From Ipomoea triloba (taxonomy: Eukaryota > Streptophyta > Magnoliopsida > Solanales > Convolvulaceae): DNA of 64,000 nt. Below the pieces are notes generated by a model. The model searched no databases and was not told the origin of the DNA. It worked only from the letters and a program-made list of their open reading frames with translations. The translations under genes were made by a program, and so were the position numbers. The stretch covers positions 14,509,077 to 14,573,076 of the forward strand of contig NC_044917.1 of the NCBI RefSeq assembly GCF_003576645.1. Reading direction: 5' to 3'. Below, one piece after another: positions 42,297 through 53,555 of the stretch; position 1 is the first letter of the stretch; every line of letters begins with the position of its first letter.

Positions 42297-42445
42297 CTTG
42301 TGTGAGACCGTCATCCGTGAGACAGGTCGAATCTTTGATTAATGAGGTCAAAGATCTAATCCATTAATAAAAGGTTTGACCCATTAATTAAAGATCCGAT
42401 CTGTCTCACGTATTGAGACCCGTAAGACGGCCTCACACAAATGTT
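42297..42445. mobile_element. Short MITE with GTGTGAGACCGTC ends
   Basis: The left end ACTTGTGTGAGACCGTCATC and the right end GACGGCCTCACACAAATG are inverted repeats; the middle AATCTTTGATTAATGAGGTC pairs with the inverted AATTAAAGATCCGAT. It belongs to the same terminal-repeat family as the elements at 43037-44055, 50083-50500, 50594-50995 and the piece at the window end. Confidence 0.75.
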
Positions 42446-42684
42446 AACCATATGTTTTCGTATAAAGTCGAAGGTCTATTTAATCCTTTTGCCCCTGTAT
42501 TTTATTAATATCAAACTATAATTTTAGAAATTCGATATTAAGTATATCCTTTTGACAATTAAAAGAAAATGAAAATTTTCTTTTCTTCTATTTTGTACAC
42601 GATGTAGGACTGTAGGAGTAGACATAGAATTGCTAGGGTGTTTATTGGGAATACCAAACAATTAATTAAGACTCACCATCTTAT

Positions 42685-42697
42685 CTATATATATAAA
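42685..42697 (+). promoter_or_regulatory. TATA box of the strictosidine-synthase-like gene
   Basis: CTATATATATAAA ends on the A of the first in-frame ATG (42697). Transcription normally starts about 30 bases downstream of a TATA box, so this first ATG would not be in the mRNA and the next in-frame ATG at 42751 is the better start. Confidence 0.6.
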
Positions 42698-42750
42698 TGG
42701 AATCAATTCATTGGATCATCACCATAAGTCTCAACTCATCTACTACCAAT

Positions 42751-45607
42751 ATGAAATCACTAACAATGTTCCGGATTTCCATACTAATGTTCATTTCCTC
42801 TCCATGTGTGATTCATTCTCAGCTAGGAATTGGTCTACCAATCAAGCTCAAACTCCACGCTATTGGCCCTGAAGACGTAGCCTTTAATGGAAAAGGCCAA
42901 GGACCTTATACAGGCGTTGCGGATGGCAGAATTCTCGAATATTATAATGACAAATTTATTGACTTTGCTACCACATCACCTTTCAGGTAACATCTTTATT
43001 AGCACTTGAAAGAAGCAATTTATATAGCTGGTTGATACTTGTGTTAGACCGTCTAACGGATTCTTATCCGTGGTACAGGTCAATGCGAGTCGAGTTAATA
43101 TGCAAATGAGCAAATACCAATTTTGATCCCACGACTATTAGTAAAATGACAATTTTGGTCCACATGTTTAATTTTTACTAATTTTGGTCCTATGATTATT
43201 GTTTTAGTACTAATTTTGGTCCCACGACTACTGTTTTAGTGCCAAAATAGATCGCGTCAGTCACCCATCCGTTTAAAACATGACAAAATCTAAAAATTTT
43301 AAAGGCACTTATGTTCTTTTCAACTCAATATCCCAATTTGACAATGAATAAAGAGAGTTAAGCCTTAAAATCGATCACAATTCACAGTTCTCCTCCTAAA
43401 ATTAAGGTAAAATGAGGAGGAAAACTGCGAATTTTGATCGATCTTAAGACTTAAATCCATTTATTCATGCTCAAATTGGATATTAAGTTGAAAATGATGA
43501 AAACGCCTTTAACAATTTCAGATTTTTGCACGTTTTAAACGGATGAGTGACCGGCATGACGAATTTTGACACTAAAACAATAGTCGTGGATGAAAATTGG
43601 TACTAAAACAATAGTCGTGGGACCGAAATTGGTAGAAATTAAATATGTGGACCAAAATTGTCATTTTACTAATAGTCGTGGGATCAAAATTGGTATTTGC
43701 TCATATGCAAATGTAATACTGATAATAACAAATGTAATACTAAATCAGGAATAAAATATTTGTTACTTGGAAAACATAATACTTTTGAAGACAAATATAA
43801 TAATTTTATATTCTAATGTAAAAGTATTAATTTTTTTTTATCAAAAGTATTATATTTTCTCTTATAAGTAATGTTGCACTTATAAAGGTAAATGTAATAC
43901 TGTTGATAAAAAATATAATATTTTTACATCTTCATATAAGTAATAAATATTTTATTTATGATTTAGTATTATATTTGCTCGTATAAGTATTACATTTCAT
44001 ATTGACCCGACTCATCTCGCAGACAAAGATTCGTGAGACAGTTTTGCACAAATTTTTGTCTATATAGCAAAGCAATAAGTACCATTATCTTCTTTAACAT
44101 ATATATATATGACAAAATGCCATTAGAGGTTAAATTTCGAACCTCATTGAGGACAATTTCGTATGTTAATATAACATTATTATTGTTTTCAAAAAAAATA
44201 TATAACATTATTATTTTCTCAGGACCAAGGAAATATGTGATGGAACCAATGATCCAAATTTACAACTCACCTGTGGAAGACCTTTGGGTCTTGAGTTTCA
44301 TCGTCGTACTGGTGACCTCTATATAGCGGACATTAACTATGGTCTTTTAAGGGTCGGACTTAAGGGTGGGCTTGCAACTCAGCTAGCAGCCGGTGTAAAT
44401 GGAAAAAATTTCAGCTTTACCAACGCTGTAGCCTTAGATGAATCAACCAATACCGCATATTTTATAGATTCGGGGAAAATATTCCGAACCGGGTAAGAGA
44501 TGATAATATAGAGAAAATGGTCAAATAGGTATTGCAGTGAGACATAAAAATACAATTAGATCTCCAAACTTTTGAAAAGTGAAATTAAATTCATTAACAT
44601 ATTACTTTTGTTTATTGAAGCTCCAAAAATTCATTAATGACTTGCAATAGCAGGTCACTGGAGTTCTAATCCGACAGCTTTGATGACACTCCGGCAACCA
44701 CGATAGTCGCCATTTGCCTTTGAAGAAGGCTTGGTCGCCTTCTTCATCCTAGAGAAGGCGACTACTGGTCTTCGATCTTTAGAAGGCCACCGTCAATTGT
44801 TCGGTTGTCACTAGTTACTTGCTTCTTTTTTTTTTCAGTTGTTATCAATGACGGTAGTCAACAGCCACCGATGACGGTCAGCGACAGTTAGTGGCGACCA
44901 ACGATGGCCTGCATACTGATAAATTGGACTTATTTAACTAATTTTAATAAGTTGAAGTATTTAATTATCCTTTTTAAAAGTTTAAATAACTAATTACACT
45001 TTCCTATAGAATTGAAGGGCTTATTTAATCTTTTCCGGATAATATATACTATCTATAATTAACACTTGTGTAATGTGTTGTAATATTCACAAACATTTTA
45101 TGTGCAAAATGCAGAAACTTTACAAAAGTTGCGCAGAGTGGAGACACATCAGGGAGACTGCTAAAGTACGAGATGAACACGGGACAAGTGAAAGTGGTGC
45201 TAAGGCGGCTGTCGGGGCCAACAGGGCTGGCAATCAGCAAAGACAAGACCTTCCTCGTGATCAGTGAGTTTATCGGGAGAAAGATTACCAAGCATATTAT
45301 CAAAGGTCCAAAGGCTGGTTTAACACAGACAATCCTCAAACTTGAAGGGCAACCAGACAACGTGAAGTGGGCGACATCAGGGGGTTTCTGGGTGGCCGTA
45401 AACATCCTTAAACCGCCGCAGCCGGAACAGCTTATTCCTATGACGGAATCCATTGCTGTCAAGTTCGACATAAACGGAAAGATTCTGGACAAGAAGAATG
45501 TTACCTTAGGTTATCCTAATTCGTTTAGTGGGTATTTAGAATACTTTGGTAAAGCTTATACCGGGTCATTAGTGCCGGACTTCCTTGGTGTCTACCGCCT
45601 TAAATAA
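42751..45607 (+). CDS. Strictosidine-synthase-like protein (SSL), three exons
   Basis: Exons 42751-42986, 44223-44492 and 45115-45607 join in frame (donors GTAACA and GTAAGA, acceptors TTCTCAG and AATGCAG) to 332 residues; the earlier ATG at 42697 would give 350. A hydrophobic N terminus (MFRISILMFISSPCVIHS) is a likely secretory signal. Exon 1 carries IGPEDVAFNGKGQGPYTGVA with DGRILEY, exon 2 CGRPLGLEFHRRTGDLYIAD and FTNAVALDESTNTAYFIDS, exon 3 LLKYEMNTGQ, GPTGLAISKD, GQPDNVKWATSGGFWVAV and YTGSLVPDFLGVYRL, all standard blocks of the six-bladed beta-propeller family. True strictosidine synthases condense tryptamine and secologanin; most plant SSLs lack that activity and their substrates are unknown. 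I cannot confirm the catalytic Glu by eye. The neighbourhood offers no pathway partner. Confidence 0.92.
43037..44055. mobile_element. GTGAGACGGTC-family element in intron 1, carrying a nested MITE
   Basis: Left end ACTTGTGTTAGACCGTCTAA with ATCCGTGGTACAGGTC; right end CATCTCGCAGACAAAGATTC and GTGAGACAGTTTTGCACAAAT, the inverted counterpart. The body (43713-43990) has the family's AATGTAATACT, AAAAGTATTA and ATAAGTATTACATTT units. A second element interrupts it at 43108-43702. Confidence 0.75.
43108..43702. mobile_element. Mutator-like MITE in intron 1, 10-bp target duplication
   Basis: Ends GAGCAAATACCAATTTT and AAAATTGGTATTTGCTC are perfect inverted repeats that continue, imperfectly, for most of each half (TTGGTCC, CGACTATT, TTTAAACGGATG). 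ATATGCAAAT occurs on both flanks (43098-43107 and 43703-43712). Target duplications of 9-11 bp and long inverted repeats point to the Mutator superfamily. It sits in the ATATGCAAATG motif of the outer element. Confidence 0.9.
44511..45037. mobile_element. Mutator-like MITE in intron 2, 9-bp target duplication
   Basis: GATAATATA flanks it on both sides (44502-44510; 45038-45046). Left end GAGAAAATGGTCAAATAGG corresponds to inverted right end CGGAAAAGATTAAATAAGC; the similarity continues (AATTAGATCTCCAAACTTTT against AAAAGTTTAAATAACTAATT). The middle is GC-richer, with GACGGT/ACCGTC-type repeats and GAAGGCGAC repeats. Confidence 0.85.
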
Positions 45608-45789
45608 GTGCAATTTCCATGGGGGCATAAAACATATTAATCTATAAAATAATCATGCCCACGCAGCCTTATTAATTAAATATATATTTCATATTATTTG
45701 GACTCTCAAGTGTTACTCCCTTCATTTTTTATTTTTGAGAAAAACCAAATCAATTACCCATTGCTTGAATACAGTGAGGGGTGAAACAA

Positions 45790-47330
45790 TCCAAATGTTA
45801 AGATAAGTGTTTACATGGATAGCCCGAGCTAACGTATGAGCCTGCACATTTTCTGACATAACGGGCAATCCACAGTTGCGTTGACCCTTCTCTTGGTAAG
45901 AGCCTCTTGAGTTGGTAGAACATTACCCACACTACGCCACAAGAAATTTCTTATCTTTAGAGGGATTTTCAGCCTCCATATATAGTTGATTCCATGCCTC
46001 AAAATTACAATTGTCCGGTTCAGTAGCCTCACCAACAAGCAACTTGTATCCACTTTTAACAAAATAGAACCCCTTTAGATCATTTTTCCAATACCACTGG
46101 TCAGCAAACGACGTTGATGTAGGAATTTGATAAACAGGCCTGATATCTCAATCATTTAAATGGCTTTCAACTACTTGGTGATTCTAGCCTCCTGTAGATA
46201 ATATAAATCAATAAAGTCGATCTGCCACCTTTTCAAGACTCTGTACATTTGAAAGATCAGTGGTGGTGTATGGATTTTCAAAGTCCAGGAGCCAAGGTTG
46301 ATTAACTATATTCGTTGTCCTCCTGTCTTCGATGCATATTCTACATCCTTCTTTGAACAATCCTGGGCAGACAGTATGGAACGCCAGCAATAGCTCGGGT
46401 TTGCACCTAAGATGGCTGGAAAGAAATTATTTTTAGGAAAGTACCTGGCATTGTATACTTTGGAAGCTAAACATTTTGTATTATATTGGTGATAAATCTC
46501 TATCCTTACTTTGCTAGAAGTGCCTTGTTAAACATATGAAAATTCGAAACCCATATCTCCCGACTGTTTAGGGCCACACATTTTCCCAGGGTAACCAGTG
46601 GAGTCCTCCTTGCCACCAAAATTTATTGCGAATATTTTCCAAAGTATTACATGTCTTTGGTAAGAGGTATATACTCATCGTATATGTCTGCATTGCCTGT
46701 GCTAGAGTCCTAATAAGAATTTCTTTCCCAACTCTGGACAGTATTTTCTTATTCCATCCACTAACACGTTGTCTGACTTTGACCTCTAAATAAGCAAAGA
46801 TCTCTTTCTTATTACGCCCAATACCAAGTAGCAATCCCAAATATTTACCTAGGCCTTCTATACTAACAACTCCAATGTTGCTGACAACTGAGTTTCGATT
46901 TGCCTCTACTGTGTTACGGCTGAAACAAATGCATGATTTAGCTAAATTTATTGCTTGCCCAGACAGTTCTTCATAAGTAGTCAAACATGTTTAACAGCTC
47001 TCACCTCCTCTTCTCTTGCCTAAAAAACAACAAGCTGTCGTCGGCCAAAAAAAGATGTGAAATATTGTGCCCCCTTGCTACTTTAAGTTCGTGAATGCTC
47101 CCTTCTTATTTGTTCCTGAAGGAGAAACGAGAGGCCCTCCACACATATTATGAATAGATAAGGTGAAAGTGGATCATGTTGTCTAATGCCACGAGAAGGG
47201 GTAATGATGTTGGATAGTTTACCATTTATCAGCACTCTGTAGCGGACCGTAGACACACAATGCATAATTAGTGGAATCCATCTGGGGCCGAAGCCAACAC
47301 GTAGCATCATTGTTTCTAGATAATTCCATT
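45790..47330 (-). pseudogene. LINE reverse transcriptase fragment, broken
   Basis: From 47310 leftwards: LRVGFGPRWIPLIMHCVSTV, VLINGKLSNIITPSRGIRQ then DPLSPYLFIICVEGLS (RT core block), a stretch with stops, then SGQAINLAKSCICFSRN, GKYLGLLLGIGRNKKEIFAY, WNKKILSRVGKEILIRTLAQ, PKTCNTLENIRNKFWWQG (46984-46568) and finally the zinc-binding RVT module RLKIPLKIRNFLWRSVGNVL, PTQEALTKR, CPLCQKMC (45970-45840). Motifs and order are those of plant L1-type LINE ORF2. The catalytic YADD region and the 5' half are missing or damaged, and an RNase H does not follow directly. Confidence 0.85.
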
Positions 47331-47929
47331 ACTCCCTACATTTAATTTACTCCTTGACTCAAAATTTTGATGTTGACATTTTTCTTGAGACTCATAGGAT
47401 AAAGATAACTTATTATTTCTTGCAACATCAAGAAGTAAAAGTGAAGAATTAGAGATTGGGAGTTCATGAGTAAAACAACTTAATTTATTAAAGTATTTTC
47501 TTTTTAACTACTGCCATGGTTGAAAAATTAAAATCTTTCAAATATTAACCTAAAAACATATAGGGTTTGAACGATTTAGAGTTATTTTTCTCAACGATGT
47601 CGTTTTGGGTGAAATAACCCACTTAAAAAATAAAAAAAGAAAGATAATCAGAAAACTAGACGACCTAGACGGTTGGGGCCTAGCGCTTAAGTGCAATTTT
47701 TACAACACTAACTACTACACATGTAGGCCAAGCCATGTGGTCCTCATCGAATTGGAACCCAATTGGACTCCCATTGTACTAAAAAAAATAAAAATAAAAA
47801 ATAAAAAACCATATGGATATACCATTTTACACCAATTAATATTGCCAAACAACTCAACGCCAAAAAAGAACAAAAAGCTCAACACTTTGATTTCTATCAA
47901 TATGCAGTGAAAACTGAGTACTCTTTTTT
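47331..47929. other. Spacer, no gene seen
   Basis: AT-rich, with A-rich stretches near 47625 and 47783. Short open frames on both strands overlap each other and show no known domain. Confidence 0.4.
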
Positions 47930-48250
47930 TGTTTTTGAAAACCAACGGTTAACTTTGATTAAAGCAAAAGACGGGAAATCGAGTCAGGAGGGACCGAGTC
48001 CCAGTACAAAATGCTAGCCTGAAAACAGGCTGCAGAAACAAGAGTATGAGCAATAACATTTGCTGATCATGGAATCAAACTAATAACGCAAGAATTAAAC
48101 GTGGACATTGCAGCCTTGCACGCATCAAGCAGTAGGCCGACGTATGAGAAGGATGCAACCGTAGAGAATAACTGAGACCGAAGCTGCGCATAATCTGTCA
48201 ACAAAGCCACCTCGTCTAGACCCCTACCACGTAGCCAATGAAAACTGAGT
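47930..48250 (-). pseudogene. LINE RNase H / 3' end fragment
   Basis: Minus-strand reading gives GRGLDEVALLTDYAQLRSQL, LLDACKAAMSTFNSCVISLI, stop, SANVIAHTLVSAACF and YWDSVPPDSISRLL, the end of the RNase H-like domain found at the C terminus of plant LINE ORF2. It could be the 3' end of the LINE at 45790-47330 displaced by rearrangement, or an independent copy. Confidence 0.7.
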
Positions 48251-48643
48251 AGTCTAAACAAATTAAAAAGACAAAAGCAAAGACATGCATGCACATTCTT
48301 TTCTACCATTATGCACTGAAAAACACAACTTAGAATATAGGTACACTACATATTGAAAACATATCTATATTAAATCATTTAAACACACTAAAATACAATC
48401 AAAGAGTTGTTTTTTTTTTTTTTTTTTTTTTTTTTCACTATAAGTATCTTACCTTGGATTCATTGTTGTAAAAATCAGCCTAGGCAACCGCCTTGACCCT
48501 AGATACCCCTAGGCCGAAGCGAATTACCCTTAAGCGGCCGGCCACTTAGGCGCTCAACTCCGTCAACTCGACCGAGTTGACAGCGAATTTGGACGAATTC
48601 AGCGAGTTAACTTAGCCGAATGGGCCTTGCTATTTTTTTTAAT

Positions 48644-48676
<33 letters not shown>

Positions 48677-50020
48677 TTAGTGTGGTCTAGTGGCATGAAG
48701 TAGGATTCACACTAGACCTTTGTGCTCTTCATGGAACTAGACCACTAGATGTTTGTGTTGTTGATTGAGAAAGCCTTATTCTCTGTAATGCATAGTTAGG
48801 CTTCAAAGCATTTCGTACCATCGTCCAACGTAGCTTTAATCTCTTAATCAATCTGTTTCTTTATCTTTCACATAGATAGCTTACGAATTTCTTCGTATGG
48901 GTTTTTAAGAAGTCAATCTACCTTAGTGGATTAATATCCCCATTTCACGTTATTGGGTTGTAACGAAGAATGTGAATTTTCACATTTGCCCTCTTTTTAA
49001 ATCAGTCATTGGCCGTCTATCTAACAGACGGCGATTTCAGGAACAAAATCAATACTCAAGGCATCATGGCTGCCGTGGAGGATGGAGAAGGCATGAGTAT
49101 AGGATCAGTAATGACCAAGGGGAGTGTTATAAATATCAGTAATGGCCAAGCCGAGTGTTTTAAATGTGGTTTTATATTTTATGTTTAGTTATTTCACAAG
49201 GGATTTGGATTAGGATTGTACTCTTTTTTGATACTTGAATGAATTTAATTGCATATATAAAGGGAGAGTACAGTGTATTGAATTAGCAAGGACCCTTCTT
49301 GTGATAATATATGTTGTATGATTTGGGATCCAATAATTGTGCTTGACATACTTTTTGGAATTGTGTGAATAACACAAGAATGTCACACGGCTAAGTCATA
49401 CTACTCATAATCTTGATCTACTTTCAGAGAAAAGGATTGGAAGAAACTTACATCAATGTATTTGATGAATCGCACCAATCATATTATGTGAATAGCGTTG
49501 GTACCTTAAATGCATATTTCGTGACCCCGGTTACCCCAGTTAACTCTTTGCATTATCCCCAATCTCTAAGTTTGTATGTGCATCTCATATCCTTCCTTTA
49601 ATTTCCTTTTCTTACTTATTTGATTGTACTACATTGTTTGCTTAATTGTAATTGTAACTAGTTGCTTGTTCAATTTGTATATATACACATCTACTGTGAC
49701 TATTGGTTGGTCCAGCACTTGGTGACTTGATAATAGTTTGTATTTAACAACTTGCTCTGCCCGAAATTCCCTTTGATTCAATTCACTCCTTTGGGACAAT
49801 ATTTCATGTGGGATCCATTCTACACGCTCAGTAAAACACAACTGTCATTGGGTTTCCTACATTTGCAATGGAATATGAAATTTCATGTAGAAATGCAAGC
49901 CTTTGAAAGCTAATGATTGTATTCAGTAAAAAGTTGGTGATAAACCCCTGATGTTGTATGGGAATGTTCTTCTTTGAGTCAAGAGCAACAATCATTATTC
50001 CTTGTATCATAGTGTGCATT
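48251..50020. other. Repeat-rich spacer, no gene seen
   Basis: Holds a T run (48410-48435), a CCTAGGC-containing block (48478-48560), a (TA)n(TG)n microsatellite (48643-48677) and possible LTR sequence: ACCAAGGGGAG at 49114-49124 could be a copia polypurine tract followed by TGTTATAAATATC, with CATATATAAAGGG near 49252 as TATA box. The LTR reading is weak, since no second end or internal domain is found. Confidence 0.4.
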
Positions 50021-50021
50021 T

Positions 50022-50536
50022 GTATGAACCATAAATAAAAAGTATATTTTTAATATACAAAAAGTATATTATTTGTATGGGTCACACTTCTGTGAGACCG
50101 TCTCATGGATCCTTATTCGTGAGACGGGTCGGGTTGGGTCGAAACAACATGCAAATGTCATACTTATATGCTCAAATATAATACTAATCAAGAAAACAAT
50201 TTTTGTTACTTATAAGAGAAAAAGTAATACATTTATCATAATAAGTAATGTTGACAAGTGCCCCTTACTTATATAATACTTTTGAGAAAAAATATAATAT
50301 TTTTAAATCGAAATGTAAAAGTATTGTATTTTCCTTTAAAAGTATTACATTTACCCTTATAAGTAACAAAAAATGTTATCGTGATTAGTATCACATTTGA
50401 GCATATAAGTATGAAATTTATGCATATAAGTATTACATTTGCATCTTGACCCAACCCGACCGACCCGTCTCACGGTGAGACGGTCTCACACAAGTTTTAT
50501 ACGTAAAGTACATTATTTGGAAGTACATATTTTTTA
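50022..50536. mobile_element. TGGACCAT-family MITE split by another MITE
   Basis: GAACCATAAATAAAAAGTAT and TTTTTAATATAC...AGTATATTATTTGTA (50036-50079) match the interior of the 41178-41439 element, and GTAAAGTACATTATTTGGAA (about 50503 on) continues it at the matching place. The interval 50080-50502 is the inserted element described next. The right end is lost in an (AAT)n run. Confidence 0.7.
50080..50502. mobile_element. GTGAGACGGTC-family MITE nested in another MITE
   Basis: Left CACACTTCTGTGAGACCGTC and GTGAGACGGGTCGGGTTGGG; right CGACCCGTCTCACGGTGAGA and CGGTCTCACACAAG. The body has paired AATACTAATCA, TTACTTATAAG and AAAAGTATT units. Its flanks read TTGTA and TACGTAAA, which would fit a TA target, but end points are uncertain by a few bases. 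Confidence 0.75.
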
Positions 50537-50537
50537 T

Positions 50538-50571
<34 letters not shown>
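50537..50571. repeat. (AAT)n microsatellite
   Basis: About eleven TAA/AAT units between two related MITEs. Confidence 0.95.
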
Positions 50572-50593
50572 GTTTGGTACAATTAATTATGGG

Positions 50594-50995
50594 TCACAAT
50601 TGTGTGAAACCTTCGTGAGACGGATCGGGTCTGGTCGGAGCAATATGCAAATGTCATACTTATATGCTCAAATATAATACTAATCAGGAGTATAATTTCT
50701 ATTACTTATAAGAGAAAAAGTATTACATTTTTCGTAATAAGTATGGTTGACAAGTGCCTCTTACTTATAAGAGAAAATATAATATTTTTGAAGAAAAATG
50801 TAATACTTTTAATTTAAATCAAAATGTAAAAGTATTGTATTTTTTCCCTTTAAAGTATTACATTTACCCTTATAAGTAACAAAAATTTTATTCATGATTA
50901 GTATTACATTTGAGCATATAAGTATGATGGTATTACATTTTCATATTGACCCGACTCGACCTATCTCACGATAAGAAAGTCTCACACAAGTTTTT
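50594..50995. mobile_element. GTGAGACGGTC-family MITE, second copy
   Basis: Left TGGGTCACAATTGTGTGAAA, right AGTCTCACACAAGTTTTTGCC. ATTAATTA stands directly outside both ends (about 50586-50593 and 50996-51003), a possible 8-bp duplication in AT-rich sequence. Interior closely follows the 50080-50502 copy. Confidence 0.7.
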
Positions 50996-51289
50996 GCCAT
51001 TAATTATAATTGATATACAAATGATTGGACAAATTATATTGAATATACAACTTTATTAAAGGTTAAATGCAAAGGAATTAAAAATTACAAATTATTGAAA
51101 ACTTTTTGGTAAACAACGTTAGTAGTACGTTGAAGTACAAATTCTATTCAAGTCACTACAAATTAATATTTTGAGACTTTTGGGATTGCTAATCTGAAAT
51201 GCAGCAATGTACACTTGACCATGGACAAAGGTTGGTTTCTTCAGTAGCATTCCAAAATGTGATAGTATGTGCTCTTGATTTTAATTGTC

Positions 51290-51720
51290 TTCTTTAGAAT
51301 TTGAATAGCAGTCTTGAATTAGACGGTGTTATAGTAATGCGAGGAACGAAGGCCTTAGTCCTTGCATTGGTACCAGACATTATATTGACTTCAATAACAT
51401 GTTCAGATAATTTGGTAATAACCAATCTAGTACCATTGCATAATAAACCAAGTGAATGTATGTTTGTCAACAACATTACCGGTGAATCAATCTTTAACGT
51501 TAATGAATGATTAGGTACACCAAAAACTCTTATACCATTAGGAACTCTGGTGTGTGTACATCTGCAAGGATTCCACTACTCGAATTAGCTTTACAAATAA
51601 TGTCACAACTTAGGTACGTCCTGTTGTCAGATTTATGCAATGCACTCATGTATTCATCCCCATTTATAGAGTTAACCACATCAAAGTGTTGTGCTAGCTT
51701 GAGAATTAAAAATTTAAAAT
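51290..51720 (-). pseudogene. Helitron/PIF1 helicase C-terminal fragment
   Basis: Minus-strand frames give NGIRVFGVPNHSLTLKIDSP (51540-51480), then MLLTNIHSLGLLCNGTRLVI and FVPRITITPSNSRL. LLxNI-GLCNGTRL and PRI are the conserved C-terminal blocks of PIF1-like helicases of plant Helitrons. Earlier pieces (YMSALHKSDNRTYLSCDI) are in another frame with stops. Orientation is opposite to the helicase piece at the window start, so it is a separate copy. Confidence 0.75.
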
Positions 51721-52416
51721 GATATTATAAATTTGTACGATAAAAGGAATAGATTAAAACCTTCTTAAAAAGGGATTCTTCTTTGAGTGAATTGAGCATC
51801 CTCAACTAGACATACTTCATTCAAAACATTTTCTAGCATATATAATTAAAGAATTTGAAGTCAAAAATATAACAAATTAAAAAGCTTTCTATCTCATTGA
51901 ATGAACAGATGACCAATGACTTGCCTTTTTTATTGCATCAATGCACTCTTTATCATTGTCTAATAATTTTCGTGCATCTCATGCATTTCTGAACGCCATA
52001 TACTCATCAACTCCACTAAATGACCTAATGTCTTCTTGTAGACCCACGGAATATATTCAAAAGACGTAATATATTTCCCCACTGCTGGTGGTACATAGAA
52101 AATGCGACCATTAAAATGTCATCAATTATTTTTTTTTATTAAACAAAAAAGTATTAATTTGTTTGTTCATTTTAGGCGTCACAAAATCTTATGTAATATA
52201 ATACTAATTTTATTGAGCAGTACTAGTTTGCTTGTTACAATATCTTATTATAATAAAGTATGTGTGAGATATTGTATAAGTTTCTTTAATAATAAATTCC
52301 ATTTCAAATTAAAAGAAATTAATTAATCACTTTCAAAATACAATGGTTTAACATAAATAGCAAATACTGAAAATGTCTAGAGCGAGCTTTTATATATATA
52401 TATATATATATATATA
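51721..52416. other. AT-rich spacer, no gene seen
   Basis: Possible further helicase scraps on the minus strand near 51930-51960 (CIDAIKK) but nothing continuous. A TA run precedes the foldback element. Confidence 0.4.
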
Positions 52417-52658
52417 GGGTCATGTTCAGTTGTGGCCGCGCTCTTACGTGCGGCCGTGCGGTTTACACCACTCAATATTAAGAAATACACAACTCAATGT
52501 TAAGAAATGCACCACTCAATAACATTGAGTGGTGTATTTCATATTAAGAAATTCATTTTCATTGTGGTGCATTTCGTAACATTGAGTGGTGCATTTCTTA
52601 ACATTGAGTGGTGTAAACCGCACGGCCGCACGTAAGGGCACGACCACATTTGAATAGA
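52417..52658. mobile_element. Foldback MITE with long GC-rich arms
   Basis: The left arm (GTTGTGGCCGCGCTCTTACG, TGCGGCCGTGCGGTTTACAC, CACTCAA) is repeated inverted at the right (TTGAGTGGTGTAAACCGCAC, GGCCGCACGTAAGGGCACGA), together about 70 bases each. The interior repeats TTAAGAAATGCACCACTCAA and its inverse several times. Outer bases are TA runs on both sides, so a target duplication cannot be told. Confidence 0.85.
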
Positions 52659-52940
52659 AATATATATATATAATAAGTCTCAATCCAGGTTATACCCCTG
52701 GTTTATGTCCGTTTTTTCCGTTAATTTTTGTTGTACCTTATGCTATAAAAGTTGTACTACATAATTTTTTGGACAGAAATATCACTACCGCTATAACTTC
52801 TATTATCTTTTCACATTATAATTATCATGCAAATGCATACACAATATTTTTTCTAACATTCTTCAATGGTAAGTTTGAATTCATTTATATTTTAATTAAA
52901 TATGACCATAGTTATATTTAATAATTTATCATTTCTATAA

Positions 52941-52993
<53 letters not shown>

Positions 52994-53478
52994 AATTTTT
53001 ACACACACACACACTATTATTTAAAAATATTAATATTATAAATGAGCAGCAACATAATGCATTTGCAGTTGAATTGAGACAAGATTTTTGGATATAAATC
53101 TGTGAAAGTTGTTGAATTGAGATAGTTGAAATCAAGTATTATGTATATCCATATATGAATATGAATTTATAAGTGATATATCTCTAATTAGAAGAAGACT
53201 ATATTTTTTCTCAAAAAAAAAAAGAAAAAAAAAAGCAGACTATATTTAAACAAATTTTATTCATTTTCAAGGACAAAAATATTGTAATACAACGTTGAGT
53301 ACCCTTAAAATTACAGATATATTTATCACAATGAATTTGAATTTCTTGTATTAATTTCAAATACATACACAACAAAAATTTTACTCGAATATCTATGAAA
53401 CTTCGACAATTAAAAAAATGCATTATATCTATTTCAAAATAATTTACTAATTGGGTTTAAATATTGGGCACAAGTCTT
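52659..53478. other. AT-rich spacer with (TA)n and (CA)n runs
   Basis: TA run at 52944-52989 and a short ACACAC run at about 53001-53013. No coding similarity found. Confidence 0.5.
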
Positions 53479-53503
53479 CGCGCAAAGCGCGTAGAAAAAA
53501 CTA

Positions 53504-53505
<2 letters not shown>
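53479..53505 (+). mobile_element. Helitron 3' terminus
   Basis: CGCGC-AAA-GCGCG hairpin at 53479-53491, nine bases, then CTAG at 53501-53504 followed by T. A short GC hairpin just before CTRR with insertion next to T is the diagnostic Helitron 3' end. The 5' end could not be located. Confidence 0.65.

Positions 53506-53553
<48 letters not shown>
53505..53553. repeat. (TA)n microsatellite
   Basis: Near-perfect TA run directly behind the Helitron terminus. Confidence 0.95.

Positions 53554-53555
<2 letters not shown>

Noticed and set aside
42697..42750. Upstream 18-codon N-terminal extension of SSL
   Set aside because: The ATG is inside the TATA box and the signal peptide fits the later start.
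48478..48600. Relation between CCTAGGC-containing blocks at 17680 and 48480
   Set aside because: Shared motif is short and palindromic; alignment by eye does not extend beyond it.
49125..49640. Copia LTR after a possible polypurine tract
   Set aside because: No matching second LTR, primer site or gag-pol similarity next to it, so kept only as a note in the spacer entry.
52944..53553. Possible replication origin or matrix-attachment region in TA-rich sequence
   Set aside because: Only microsatellites and general AT richness; nothing specific beyond that.
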